Part shown: positions 1-9,685 of the stretch, one piece after another | Layout of the letters: each line of letters opens with the position of its first letter | Position numbering within the stretch: position 1 is the stretch's first letter | NCBI GenBank assembly: GCA_905221605.1 | Contig: CAJNDS010002135.1 | Span: 757,501 to 821,500, forward strand | Direction: 5' to 3' | Length of the DNA stretch: 64,000 nt | DNA from: Symbiodinium natans | Lineage: Eukaryota; Sar; Dinophyceae; Suessiales; Symbiodiniaceae | Translations under genes and position numbers: made by a program | The notes under the pieces: generated by a model | Told to the model about the DNA's origin: nothing | The model's input: only the letters and a program-made list of their open reading frames with translations | Database searches by the model: none

Positions 1-267
1 GCGCGCTGAAAGCTTTCAACGCTTAGCCCTGATGCTTCATCTCCAGTCCCCCATGCCCTGGCGGTCAGCTTGAACTCTATGCAGTCCGACGTCCAGAACA
101 CTGAGCCCCAGGCCCCAAAACCTGCCTGCACCCTATCAGCAAAATTCAACCACTAGACCCTAAGGCCCAAAGCTGCTAAATCCCGAAGATGCTTGGACCC
201 CTAAACCTCGCTACCCTGAACCCTAAACCCTAATTTATAAACCCTAAACCCTAAACCCTGAACCCTA

Positions 268-345
268 CAAGCCCCCGCGACAGTGGCCAAGCGCCTTGGC
301 AACCTTCTCGACTCGCCAATCTCCCACGGCCTAACGGGGCCGGGG
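268..345 (+). CDS. Putative exon, unknown protein
   Basis: An open frame reading APATVAKRLGNLLDSPISHG follows a CCCTAAA array and precedes a degenerate TTTAGGG stretch. Amino-acid composition looks coding, but there is no recognisable domain and no clear splice sites. The next 600 bp hold G-rich degenerate repeats (365-490), a TG microsatellite near 490-510 and a partial repeat near 720-790. Confidence 0.3.
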
Positions 346-947
346 GCCCAATTCTTGGAAATCTCCTCCCTATGGTTTTGGGGTTTAAGGTTTGAGATTT
401 AGGGATTTGGGTTTAAGGTTTGAGGTTTAGGGATTTGGATTTAAGGTTTGAGGTTTAGGAGTTGGGGTTTTGGGTGTAGGGTTTGGTGATTGTGTGTGTG
501 TGTGTGTGCGCGTCTTCACATCATAGGCAGGGAATCAGAGGTGCCTTCAGCCAGAGGCTTTAGTATCCATTGAGGAATATTCCACAGCCCCCCAAACTCG
601 CAATCAATCACCAATGCAGTCGAAAGACGATGCCTGGATGAAAGGGTCATGGACTCTCCGGGAACATGTGGGATTTCTGGGTTTGTGCGCAGGGTTGACA
701 ACTGGGACCCGGAGTAGGCCCTTAATTCCTTTTTTTAACGGTCGGGGTTCCCTGGTTTATTCCTAGGTTTCTCCTGGGTCTAGACAAGGTCCTGGGAAAG
801 CATGGGTTTGAACCTCTGCGTGGCAGATCGTTTTTTCGGGCCTTCTTTCGCAGGCTTAAGTTCTAAAATAGGAGACGTGGTAAGCTTAAACCCTAAACCC
901 TGAACCCTGAACCCTAAACCCTAAACCCCGAAAACAACCCTCATCAG

Positions 948-1058
948 CATTCTGCCCTTTCCCCGTCGACTGTCGCTTCGGCCCGCCAAGGCATGAGGAC
1001 CACGACGAGCGCATTGTGGAGCTGCTGCATCTCACCGTGCAGCTGGAGGCTGAGGGGC
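948..1058 (+). CDS. Putative exon, unknown protein
   Basis: Starts after an ATCAG acceptor that follows a CCCTAAA array. The frame reads FGPPRHEDHDERIVELLHLT then VQLEAEGP, a charged amphipathic helix typical of coding sequence. It runs into a CCCTAAA array and stops there. No family recognised. Confidence 0.4.
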
Positions 1059-1462
1059 CACACCTGAAACCCTAAACCCGAAACCCCAAAACCCTAAACC
1101 TTAAGCCCGAAACCCCAAACCCTAAACCCTTAAACCCTGAACCCTAAACACCCTAAACCCCAAACCCTAAACCCCAAAGCCCAAAGCCCTAAACCTTAAA
1201 CCCGAAACCCTCTGTATAACTTAGACCCCAAACCCGGAATCGCAAAGAAACGAAATCCTAAACTCCAACATTTTCAAAGCACAGCTCGGTTAGTTGGGGC
1301 TTTGGGCTTTCGGGGTCACAGGGCCCGAGTTTCGTGGCCTAAGGGGCCAAATTGGTTCGTTTCGTAGCTCTATAGCTGAGGCTCTTGCAAGCTTAGGTTT
1401 TGGGGTTTCTACGGCTTAGGCCTCTCTCGGCGCTTAGAACTTTAGGTTTAGGTTTCCTCTTC

Positions 1463-1560
1463 TTCGGAGGGGCCGTGGCGGCTAATGAACACTGGCGCCC
1501 CTGTCGGCGAAGTGCGCGGCAGCTCCATTGACCCTTGGCCGGCGGTTTCGGTCTTCATTG
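1463..1560 (+). CDS. Putative exon, unknown protein
   Basis: Open frame containing MNTGAPVGEVRGSSIDPWPA. It ends at ATTG|GTTAACCC, where a CCCTAAA array begins. Codon content is coding-like but the segment is short and unassigned. Confidence 0.3.
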
Positions 1561-1904
1561 GTTAACCCTAAACCCTACGCCCTAAACCCTAAACCCTAAA
1601 CCCTAAAGTACCCCAAATCCTCAATAACCCTAAACCCTAAACCCTAAACCCCAAATAACTCTAAACCCTTAAACCGGGCTGTCGGGTTCAAAGGTTGCGG
1701 GATAGCGGCTGCGTACTACACACCATGGCGCCGGTTGAGTCATGTGGTTTCCTAAACCCTAAACCCTAAACCCTAAACCCTAAACCCTAAACCCTAAACC
1801 CTAAACCCTAAACCCGAAACCCCAGACTGGGTTCATGGCTCCGAGGGGGGCATTGGAAAAACCCGAAAGCCCAAGCCGTATCGCCTCTGGCCCTCCATAC
1901 TCAG

Positions 1905-2034
1905 ATCTGGGACGCGAGCTACGACGCCCCGGAGAGAACCTGCCCCCTCCAGCTGCTAGGCCGGGTTGCCACTTTTAAAAATCTTGGCAGGCCTTACTTT
2001 CGACCCGAAACCAGCGCGTTCTTACCATCTAAAG
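1905..2034 (+). CDS. Putative exon, unknown protein
   Basis: Begins after a pyrimidine-rich CCCTCCATACTCAG acceptor. The frame stays open for over 40 codons (IWDASYDAPERTCPLQLLGR, then VATFKNLGRPYFRPETSAF) to a GT at AAAG|GTCTAA. It is one of the longer islands at the left end. No family recognised. Confidence 0.45.
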
Positions 2035-2584
2035 GTCTAACCCTAGTCCCTGGTCCCTAATCCCGAAGCCCTAAACTCTAAATAAGCCCTAAACCCTACA
2101 GTAAATCCTGCAGTTTGGGACTTGCGGTGTGAAAGGTTCAGGGCTTTGTTTAGGGTTTAGGGTTTAGGGTTTAGGGTTTAGGGGTAGCGGGAGGGTTTAG
2201 GACTCAGGGTATGGTCGGGTTTGGGGGTTTAGGGCCACGGGGTTTAGGAGGGGTTTAGTTCACGAGGTTCGAAGCACCGAACCCCCAGGCCTTGAATCCT
2301 GAAACTTCCCAAAGCCCACCGAAAAGCCTAGAACTTTAGAACTCCTGAACCCTAGAGCCTTAGAAGCCATAGAAGCCCGAGAAGCCCTGGAAACCTACAC
2401 CCTGATTGCTGAGCCCTAAACCCTAGACTCTAAACCCTAAACCCTAAACCCTAAACCCTACACCCTAAACCCTAAACCCTAAACCCTAAACCCTAAACCC
2501 TAAACCCTAAACCCTAAACCCTAAACCCTAAACCCTAAACCCTAAACCCTAAACCCTAAACCCTAAACTCAAGCCTTTTGTCAG

Positions 2585-2673
2585 GCCGGAGTGTGATGAT
2601 CCTCCTCGATGGGCGGACGCACCACGGGGTTGTGACCCTGGCGGGCGCCGTGGGTTGCAAGCCATGGTTTGGC
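2585..2673 (+). CDS. Putative exon, unknown protein
   Basis: Acceptor TTTTGTCAG after a 150-bp CCCTAAA array; donor GGC|GTTTAGGG at the first unit of a TTTAGGG array. The frame reads SVMILLDGRTHHGVVTLAGA then VGCKPWFG. The beta-strand-rich pattern suggests a folded domain, not identified. It is a clear example of an exon framed by oppositely oriented telomere-like arrays. Confidence 0.5.
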
Positions 2674-4160
2674 GTTTAGGGTTCAGGGTTTAGGGTTAGG
2701 GTGTAGGGTTTAGGGTTTAGGGTTTAGGGTTTAGGGTTTAGGGTTTTGGGTTTAGGGTTTAGGACGAGGGTTCCAGAACTCTTGTTTTGGAAGAGTCTGT
2801 TTGGACGGCCTTCGAAGACCCCTGAAAGCCCCCTTCGACCCTCAACCCAAAACCCTAAACCCTAAACCCTAAGCCCTAAGCCCTGAGCCCTAAACCCTAA
2901 CCCAAACCCTAAACCCTAAACGCCGTGCCCAACAGTAATGCCCACCCGAACTCCAGAGCTCTGAGCTTAGAAGGAACGCCGTGAGGCCAATGCGTCTATT
3001 CCGAAACCCTGAGCCCCAATCCGCAGAGGGCTTGTCGAGTTGGGCTTGGGGTTTGGTTTAGGGTTAGCGTTCAGCGTTTAGGGTCTAGGGTTTTGGGTTT
3101 ATTACCCTAAACCCCCATTTCCTCTTTCCGCCAACCTAAGCCCTCAACCCCGACACGCAAACTTCTAAACCCCTAAGCTCCCAACCCCTGAAACCCTATG
3201 ACTACACCCCTGCACTCTAAGCCCGCGGCCATAAACCCATAAACTCCCAAGCCCCTAAGCCCTCTTTGCTAGGGTTGTTGGGGCTAAAAGCCCCTAAACC
3301 CCAAACCCCCAAGCCCTGCTGCTTACCCAGAGCCTAGTACGAAATGCCCCGAAAAACCCGATCTTTCTACTCCCAAAACCCGAAACCCTATAAGCCATGA
3401 AACCCCAAGCCTTCGCCCCACAAAGAACCCCCAACAAGGTGACACCCCGATCATCAGATGGAGCGATGGCGAGGCAACTTGGACAGGTCTTAGGCTGGCT
3501 GGTACTCCCTATAGAATTGCTTAAAGGGTATATGTAGGGTATGTCATTCCCTCTTAGGGGTTTGGGCTAGCGGTTTAGGGTTTCAGGGTTTCGGGCCTTA
3601 GGGTTGAGGTTTTAGGTGCTTAGTGTTAGGGTTTCGGAGCGAACTTGTTTGGGGGCCGCGCTCGGGTTCTTGGGAGACCTTTCTGGCTTGGGACTAACAA
3701 CCGAAAACCCTAAACCCCTAAACCCGAAACCCCTAAACCCTAAACCCCTAAACCCTAAACCTAAACCCCGAAACCCTAGCCCCAAACCCCTAAACCCTAG
3801 ACCCTATGGCCTCAACCCGGCCCCCTGGAGCCCTAAGCTCCAAGGCATGGTAGCGTGGCTCCTACTCGGACAGGGTTTAGGGTTTTGGCTTTAGGGTTTA
3901 GGGTTTAGGGTTTAGGGTTTAGGGTTTAGGGTTTAGGGTTTAGGGTTTAGGGTTTAGGGTTTAGGGTTTAGGGTTTAGGGTAGTGTAGAGTGGGCCGCCG
4001 GGGTTTAGGTTGGCTGAGGGTTCGAAGAGAAGGCCCTGAACCCGAAACCCTATACCCTAAACCCTATACCCGAAACCCTATACCCCAAACCCTAAACCCT
4101 AAACCCTAAACCCTAAACCCCAAACCCTATACCCGAAACCCTATACCCGAAACCCCTGAG
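2674..4160 (+). other. Long spacer or intron with arrays and no clear gene
   Basis: Holds TTTAGGG arrays at 2674-2764 and 3874-3984 and scattered CCCTAAA units. A weak open stretch near 3460-3540 reads MARQLGQVLGWLVLPIELLK and could be an exon, but no splice sites support it. Nothing else is recognisable. Confidence 0.6.
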
Positions 4161-4234
4161 TTTTCCAAGAGAAGCGGGGGGAAGCCGAGGTGTGGTTCAG
4201 ACATGACGCCTCAAACGAGTGCTGCACCATGGGC
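4161..4234 (+). CDS. Putative exon, unknown protein
   Basis: Reads FQEKRGEAEVWFRHDASNEC followed by CTMG, ending at GGGC|GTCTAG. Preceded by CCCTAAA/CCCGAAA units and a CCCTGAG acceptor. Strongly coding-like composition; function unknown. Confidence 0.45.
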
Positions 4235-4622
4235 GTCTAGCGCGCCCGCAGTTATCAGCTTTTTTCAGTTGCAGGAAAGCAGCGTCGACCCTATGAACCC
4301 TGAACCCCAATCGTTTGGGGTTCAGGGTTTAGGGGTCCCCACATCCGCCACCCTAAGCCCCCCCAAACCCGAAACCCGAGACCCGAGACCCTAAACCCTA
4401 AACCCTAAACCCTAAACCCTAAACCCTAAACCCTAAGCCCTAAGCCCTAAACCCTAAACCCTAAACCCTAAACCCTAAACCCTAAGCCCTAAGCCCTAAG
4501 CCCTAAGCCCCCCAAGCCCGAAGCGCGTAACACTCTAAGCCCGAAGCCCAAAAACACTATGAGACTTATCGGCTGTGGCGTGGCAAGCTCCTTGGCCCAG
4601 CGGTAGCTCCGATGTCCTTCAG

Positions 4623-4740
4623 CTGCTATTTGCTTAAGAACCCCCAAAAAAATCACAATACAAAAAAGAATAGTAATCCCTCTACCCTTATAAGGAAGAA
4701 TACTTTACATGTTATGTGAGGTTCCTAAGCAAATAGTAGT
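4623..4740. mobile_element. Short inverted-repeat element, family D copy 1
   Basis: Left end CTGCTATTTGCTTAAGAACC and right end GGTTCCTAAGCAAATAGTAG are near-perfect inverted repeats around an A/T-rich centre. A second copy lies at 24631-24812. The structure fits a non-autonomous DNA element such as a MITE or an intron-forming introner. Confidence 0.6.
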
Positions 4741-4770
4741 AAGGGTTTAGGGGCATTTAGGGAGTTTAGG

Positions 4771-5062
4771 GGCTTGTCAAGGATGAAGACTCGTACCCCG
4801 AAGGTTGTACCCCGAAAGGTTCCCCTTACTGTACTCCTAATATGGCCCTTCTATTCCCCTGGGATCTTGAAAAAGGGCCCTTCTATTCCCCTGGGATCTT
4901 GAAGAAGGGTCCCGAAAACCCAAGGGTAAATAACCCTAAGGTTCCCCTTAATGTCTAATGTACTCCTGATATGGCCCTTCTATTCCCCTCAAATCTTGAA
5001 AAAGGGTCCCGAAAACCCAGGGGTATAACCCCAAGGGTCCAAAGTATAAGCCATAGAGCTTG
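4771..5062. repeat. Dispersed repeat with internal duplications, copy 1
   Basis: Begins GGCTTGTCAAGGATGAAGAC and contains two to three internal copies of a unit around TATGGCCCTTCTATTCCCCT. A shorter relative at 19174-19313 shares the start, the GAAAGGTTCCCCTTA core and an AGAGCTT end. No coding capacity. Confidence 0.55.
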
Positions 5063-5144
5063 GGTCCTTAGGTGTTTTGGGGTTCCGAGTGTAGGATGCT
5101 GAAACCCTGCCCCAACCCCACCCACCTCACTCTTGCCCATGCAG

Positions 5145-5167
5145 ACTCGGAGGCCCTAATGTTAAAG
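5145..5167 (+). CDS. Putative microexon
   Basis: A pyrimidine-rich acceptor CACTCTTGCCCATGCAG is followed 23 bp later by a donor AAAG|GTTTAGGG at the start of a TTTAGGG array. The sequence could encode SEALMLK. Supported only by splice-signal quality. Confidence 0.3.
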
Positions 5168-6238
5168 GTTTAGGGCTTAGGGTTTAGGGCTTAGGGTTTA
5201 GGGCTTAGGGTTTAGGGCTTAGGGTTTAGGGTTCAGGGTAACCGCAGTTCTTCGCGGAACGCCGCTAGAGGACGCGCCCTTGCAACGATAGAATAGGCAG
5301 CTTTGCCCAGAACCTGCCTGCGAAGCGGGTGGGTGAACGCAACCACGTGGTCTCAGGAGCAACACCACAGCTCCAAGAAATTAGGAAGCCTTGTGTTTCT
5401 TGAAGGTTTAGCGTCCGACCCCTCTGCCCTGTGCGCCTGTGGACCCCTTTCCGGGGGGGCGTTGGTTTAGAGGCTTACGGGTTTGAACGTTTGTTGTGGG
5501 ATTGCCCCAGGTTGTATGTCCAGGTTTCATGGTTTCGGGTACTAGGGTAAGGTTTTTGGATATCGGGTACAGGCTTTGCCCGGGGTTTGGGGGGTTGTTG
5601 GGGTTAGGTGTGGTGGGGTGTGCAGGGGTGTTCTAGAGGTGGAGGGGTGGGTGGGGGTGGGGAGATACCCTGCAAGTCATGGCACCATGTCAAGGGTTTG
5701 CAGGGTTTCTGTTTTTGGCTTGCTGTAGGGGTCGGAATAAGTACTAATAGTATTCCCTCATGGTCCCTTTATCATGAATACTCTACTAAACCCAGAGACC
5801 CTATTCTAATTATTTAGGCCCCTGATATTATTGGGTTCGCAGCGGTTTGCAGGGCTTATAGGGATTAAGGGGCGGTTTAGGGTTTAGGGTTTAGGACTCA
5901 GGGTTCGCGCGAGACCACATGGCCCAAGAGAGCACTTTAACTAGAAGCTCTAGCCTCCCGAGCAGCTGGCTTAGGAAACCCTAAACAACCCTAAACAACC
6001 CTAAACAACCCTAAACAACCCTAGACAACCCTAAACAACCCTAAACAACCCTAAACAACCCTCAACCCTAAACCCTAAAACCTAAACTGATTGGGATCTT
6101 AAGCGCCCTCAGGCGCCCAACCCTGAACAATCCTCTAAAGCCCGAGCCTGTTAAGATTCGGGTTTTTGAAGACAGGAAGCCGTAAACCCTAAACCCCAAA
6201 CCCTAATCCCTAAACCCTTAACCCTAAACCCTAAACCC
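5168..6238 (+). other. Spacer or intron: arrays, no clear gene
   Basis: TTTAGGG/CTTAGGG array at 5168-5238 and a CCCTAAACAA decamer-variant array at about 5975-6065. A short frame near 5240-5285 reads VLRGTPLEDAPLQR, weakly ankyrin-like, with no supporting context. The rest is degenerate G-rich repeat. Confidence 0.5.
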
Positions 6239-6333
6239 CTCTGCTCCGTGTGCCGGCGCGTTCGGGAGGCCGTGGAACCCCCACTGAGGCCCTACGGCCC
6301 CCCAAACACCTCAGGACAAGGTGGCCTCAGAAG
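6239..6333 (+). CDS. Putative exon with CxxC motif
   Basis: Follows a CCCTAAA array and ends at CAGAAG|GTTTAGGG. The frame reads LCSVCRRVREAVEPPLRPYG then PPNTSGQGGLRR. A CxxC pair near the start could belong to a zinc-binding module shared with the Cys-rich islands at 8027 and 12643, but this is inference. Confidence 0.45.
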
Positions 6334-6495
6334 GTTTAGGGTTTAGGGTTTAGGGTTTGGGGTTTGGGGTTCAGGGTTTAGGGTTTCGGGTTCAGGGTTT
6401 AGGGTTTAGGGTTTCGCCAAAACCTCAACAAAGAAACGAGAAAGGAGCATTAAAGGTTTCAAAACCCCTGCCGGGGCTATGTCTAAAATCCTAAG

Positions 6496-6534
6496 GCGGC
6501 CTCAATCAGCTGGTGGTTTCGAGTAGGGAAGGAG
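6496..6534 (+). CDS. Putative short exon
   Basis: Acceptor ATCCTAAG| and donor GGAG|GTTTAGGG bound a 39-bp island encoding GLNQLVVSSREG. Both splice signals are telomere-unit derived. It lies directly before a 95-bp perfect TTTAGGG array (6535-6630). Confidence 0.3.
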
Positions 6535-8026
6535 GTTTAGGGTTTAGGGTTTAGGGTTTAGGGTTTAGGGTTTAGGGTTTAGGGTTTAGGGTTTAGGGTT
6601 TAGGGTTTAGGGTTTAGGGTTTAGGGTTTAGGCCTGCTCCTTAAGGATATCGGTGGGTGTACATTTGGCATGTGGAGATACTAGGAGTAAAGCCCCGCTT
6701 CATATGAAACAGGGTTTATCTTAGTGTTATTGGTGAGTGTATGTAGGTTTCCTTCTGAAGACTGGTGAGTGCACATGATTGATGCGAGCAAGCACAACCA
6801 TACTTCGTATGTCTAAGTCTCTGACTTATGGTGCCTTGTCGGGTGCAGTCCCTAAACCCTAGACCCTAAACCCTACACTCTAAACCGATCCTCAACATGT
6901 GAACAAGCCAAAGATCTGAAGAGCTGACCTGCAAACGTAAAGCCTTCCATTCAACGGGACTTCTCGAGTGAGGGCACCAGAAAGGGTTTAGGGTTTAGGG
7001 TTTAGGGGTTTTTAGGGTTTTCCTATCTAAGGTAGGGTGTAAAGTACAATTTAGTGTTCAGTGCTTAGGAACACGAACCCTGCTAAACTGCTCGAACCAG
7101 CTTAGCAAAACACGAGGGCCCACTGGGGTCTCCACAAAGTTCCACAGAGCCGCCTCCATGTGAGCAGCACCTCGAGTTTCACCATCAGAATGGTTATCAT
7201 CGAGTGGTTGTTTTCGGAGAAACAAAGCCAAAACACCGCTTGGCCACAGGTTGAGTAGACTTCCTAAATCCTAAACCCTAAACCCTAAACCCTAAACCCT
7301 GAACCCTGAACCCTGAACCCTGAACCCTGAACCCTGAACCCTGAACCCTGAACCCTGAACCCTGAACCCTGAACCCTGAACCCTAAACCCTAAACCCTAA
7401 ACCCAACCTTCTTTGGTTTTTTTTAACCTCCTGAAACCCCAACGCATGACCTCCTTACTACCCTAGAACCTGCACGTTCCAAAACACTTCCTTAAAACCT
7501 CAAACCCGAGACGACACAGCGAAAGTTGATGGGTATAGGGTTTCGGGCTGATAGGTTCCAGTCAGGGCACAGGGTAGGATTGTGGGTTCAGGGTTTGGGG
7601 TTTCAGCCTAAACCCTAAACCCTGAAAGGCCACTGCACCCCACGGGGAAGAGCAAAAACAGCCTAAACCCTAGGCCCAAATTATACCCCAAACCCTAAAC
7701 CTTCCCTAAACCCTAAACCCTAAACCCTAAACCCTAAACCCTAAACCCTAAACCCCTAAACCCCCAGCCCTCAACCTTCTGTGCCCGAAGCGTGCAAGGG
7801 AAGGCTTCGCAGCCCAGTGGTACCCTTTACCCTCTTTTTTTGGTTCTGTGTTCCCTTCTAAAGTAACCAACTCAAAAGCAAGTGCCCTCATTCTACGTAG
7901 CATGGTTACTAGGCCCAAATTATACCCCAAACCCTAAACCTTCCCTAAACCCTAAACCCTAAACCCTAAACCCTAAACCCTAAACCCTAAACCCTAAACC
8001 CTAAACCCTAGACCCTGGACCCTAAC
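6535..8026 (+). repeat. Arrays with CCCTGAA amplification and a duplicated flank
   Basis: Contains TTTAGGG (6535-6630), CCCTAAA (7262-7297 and 7383-7404) enclosing about twelve CCCTGAA units (7297-7382), and two CCCTAAA arrays (7690-7757, 7944-8015). A weak frame at about 7180-7250 reads HHQNGYHRVVVFGETKPKHR. A roughly 40-bp stretch starting TAGGCCCAAATTATACCCCA occurs at both 7671 and 7910. Confidence 0.7.
7809..7917. mobile_element. Short inverted-repeat element, family B copy 1
   Basis: Left end GCAGCCCAGTGGTACCCTTT, right end ATGGTTACTAGGCCCAA, and internal GTTCCCTTCTAAAGTAACC. The same plan recurs at 47499-47604 and 51850-51955. It is flanked by a duplicated stretch (see 6535-8026). Likely a MITE-like or introner-like element. 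Confidence 0.6.
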
Positions 8027-8146
8027 ATGGCTACTGGGCTCGCAAGAAGGTGTCGCGTGACTCCAGCTGGCTGCCTCGCCTTCGACACACAACGCGCCTG
8101 CGACAACTGTGACAAGCCGATCGAGGAGCTTGCTCAGATCACTGAA
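8027..8146 (+). CDS. Putative first exon, Cys-rich protein
   Basis: An ATG at 8027 (context AACATGG) opens a frame reading MATGLARRCRVTPAGCLAFD then TQRACDNCDKPIEELAQITE. It ends at GAAG before GGTTTAGGG, right after a CCCTAAA array. The CDNCDKP run resembles a zinc-finger half. It could be a 5' exon with a start codon or an internal exon; no second exon is proven. Confidence 0.45.
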
Positions 8147-9045
8147 GGGTTTAGGGTTTAAGGAAAAGGGTTTAGTGTTTAGGGTTTAGGGTTTAGGGTA
8201 ATATAGGTAGTTCTCTAAACTAGGGTCCCTTTGGCGCATAGGGTGTAGGGTGCAGGGCAAGGGTTTAGGGTGCAGAAAAAGGAGGGAAAAACGAGGGGGA
8301 AAAAGATGATAATGCAACTAAAGATGTATTTGTTGAAGAAATGGGCGTATTTCATGCTGATGCTACCGAAAGATCAACTAACTTCTTCAGTTATGTAATG
8401 TATGTTTGAAATATATGCTTAACAACGGAGAAATGGCAACATGATTGCATTTCTTCTGTTTTGTTTGAATACATAGGCCTAAGGTTGAGAATTAGGGCCT
8501 AGGGTGTAGAATTCAGGGTCAGGGCTAGGGTTCCTGGGTTTAGGGTTTGGGCCAAGGTTTAGGGCCAGGGTTTAGGGCTAGGGTTTAGGGTTCAGGGTGC
8601 AGAGTTCAGGGCCTCGGATTCAGGGTTCAGGGCATGAACTTTAAGGTTCAGGCAAGGCCTGGGGTTTAGGGTTTAGGGTTCAGGGTTCAGGGTTCAGGGT
8701 CTCGGATTGAGGGTTTAGGGTTTATGTGCTGTTTTGTTGTTGTTATTTGCCTTGTCGTGTGTAAAGAAAAGTTATAACCCTTATCTTCTCTTAATGTTAC
8801 GGGACTCTTCGGGTGGGTGGGTGGGTATTTCTCCACTGAACGAATAAATTTGCTGGCCTAGTGAAAGCACTCTAAGCCTACCTAGAGTTTAGGGGTCTGG
8901 GCTTTGGGATCTCTAATGTTGAGGTAAGCGCTGGAACAAATCCTGCGGGAGGGGGCGGGGGGGGGTTGCTAAAGTTTAGGGTTCAGGGTTTTGGGTTCAT
9001 TGACATTACCCGAACATGAAGCCCCACCCCTCCTTGCACCACAAG
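8147..9045 (+). other. Spacer: G-rich repeats and an AT-rich stretch
   Basis: Degenerate TTTAGGG/TTCAGGG repeats at 8145-8265 and 8480-8730 enclose an A/T-rich stretch at about 8280-8475 with no open frame. No gene seen. Confidence 0.6.
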
Positions 9046-9160
9046 AGGAGCGCACCTGGTACGCTTGCGCAGACGGATGCCAGGCGCGCAGCCTTCTTGA
9101 TTTCCCGCATGGCCTCTGTGTCGACAGTCAACGGATGCCCGTGCATTGCAAGTCCTACAG
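9046..9160 (+). CDS. Putative exon upstream of membrane gene copy 1
   Basis: Frame contains RTWYACADGCQARSLLDFPH and DSQRMPVHCKSY, ending at CCTACAG|GTTGG. A diverged relative lies at about 30495-30593, also upstream of a membrane gene copy and also ending CCTACAG. The segment therefore travelled with the duplicated gene. It may be a 5' exon of that gene or a separate duplicated exon. In the second copy the frame is degraded. Confidence 0.4.
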
Positions 9161-9164
9161 GTTG

Positions 9165-9262
9165 GTAGTTTAGGGTTTAGGGTTTAGGGTTTAGGGTTTA
9201 GGGTTTAGGGTTTGGGGTTTGGGGTTTGGGGTTTGGGGTTTGGGGTTTGGGGTTTGGGGTTG
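9165..9262 (+). repeat. TTTAGGG array passing into TTTGGGG units
   Basis: About six TTTAGGG units are followed by about seven TTTGGGG units in the same phase, showing local spread of a single-base variant. Confidence 0.9.
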
Positions 9263-9448
9263 GGGTTTTAGGGTTCAAGGAGTTGAAGAAGTAGCACCCA
9301 GAGCTTTGATGGCTTGCATCATTCTTTCTATTTAGTAACCCTAAACCCCGGCACCCTCCCAAAGCAGCGGTGCAAGAAAAATCTGTAGGGATTCGCGAGT
9401 CTCCGCGCCCGTCGTGCCCTGTCGAGAAGTAGCGTTGTTTTTACCCTC

Positions 9449-9523
9449 AGGGTCCATGTACCTATGGAGTTGGGCCCCAAAGTCCTTATATAGCAATATT
9501 CCCTACTGAGGTACATGGACCCT
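9449..9523. mobile_element. Short inverted-repeat element
   Basis: Arms AGGGTCCATGTACCT and AGGTACATGGACCCT are exact reverse complements, about 45 bp apart. It lies just upstream of membrane gene copy 1. A further partial arm (TAGGTACATGGGCC) lies at about 9590-9605. Confidence 0.55.
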
Positions 9524-9685
9524 TAGGAGTATACGCCTCGGCCCTAACGCGACTATATGGGACCCTTTTCGGACCCAAGTATACACCATATAGGTACATG
9601 GGCCTTTAGGGTTCAAAAGCTCTGTACGGTCACTGTTGGTAAGTGGAAAGTTGCTATCAGTGGTGCCGTTCATTCTGCGGGAGCC

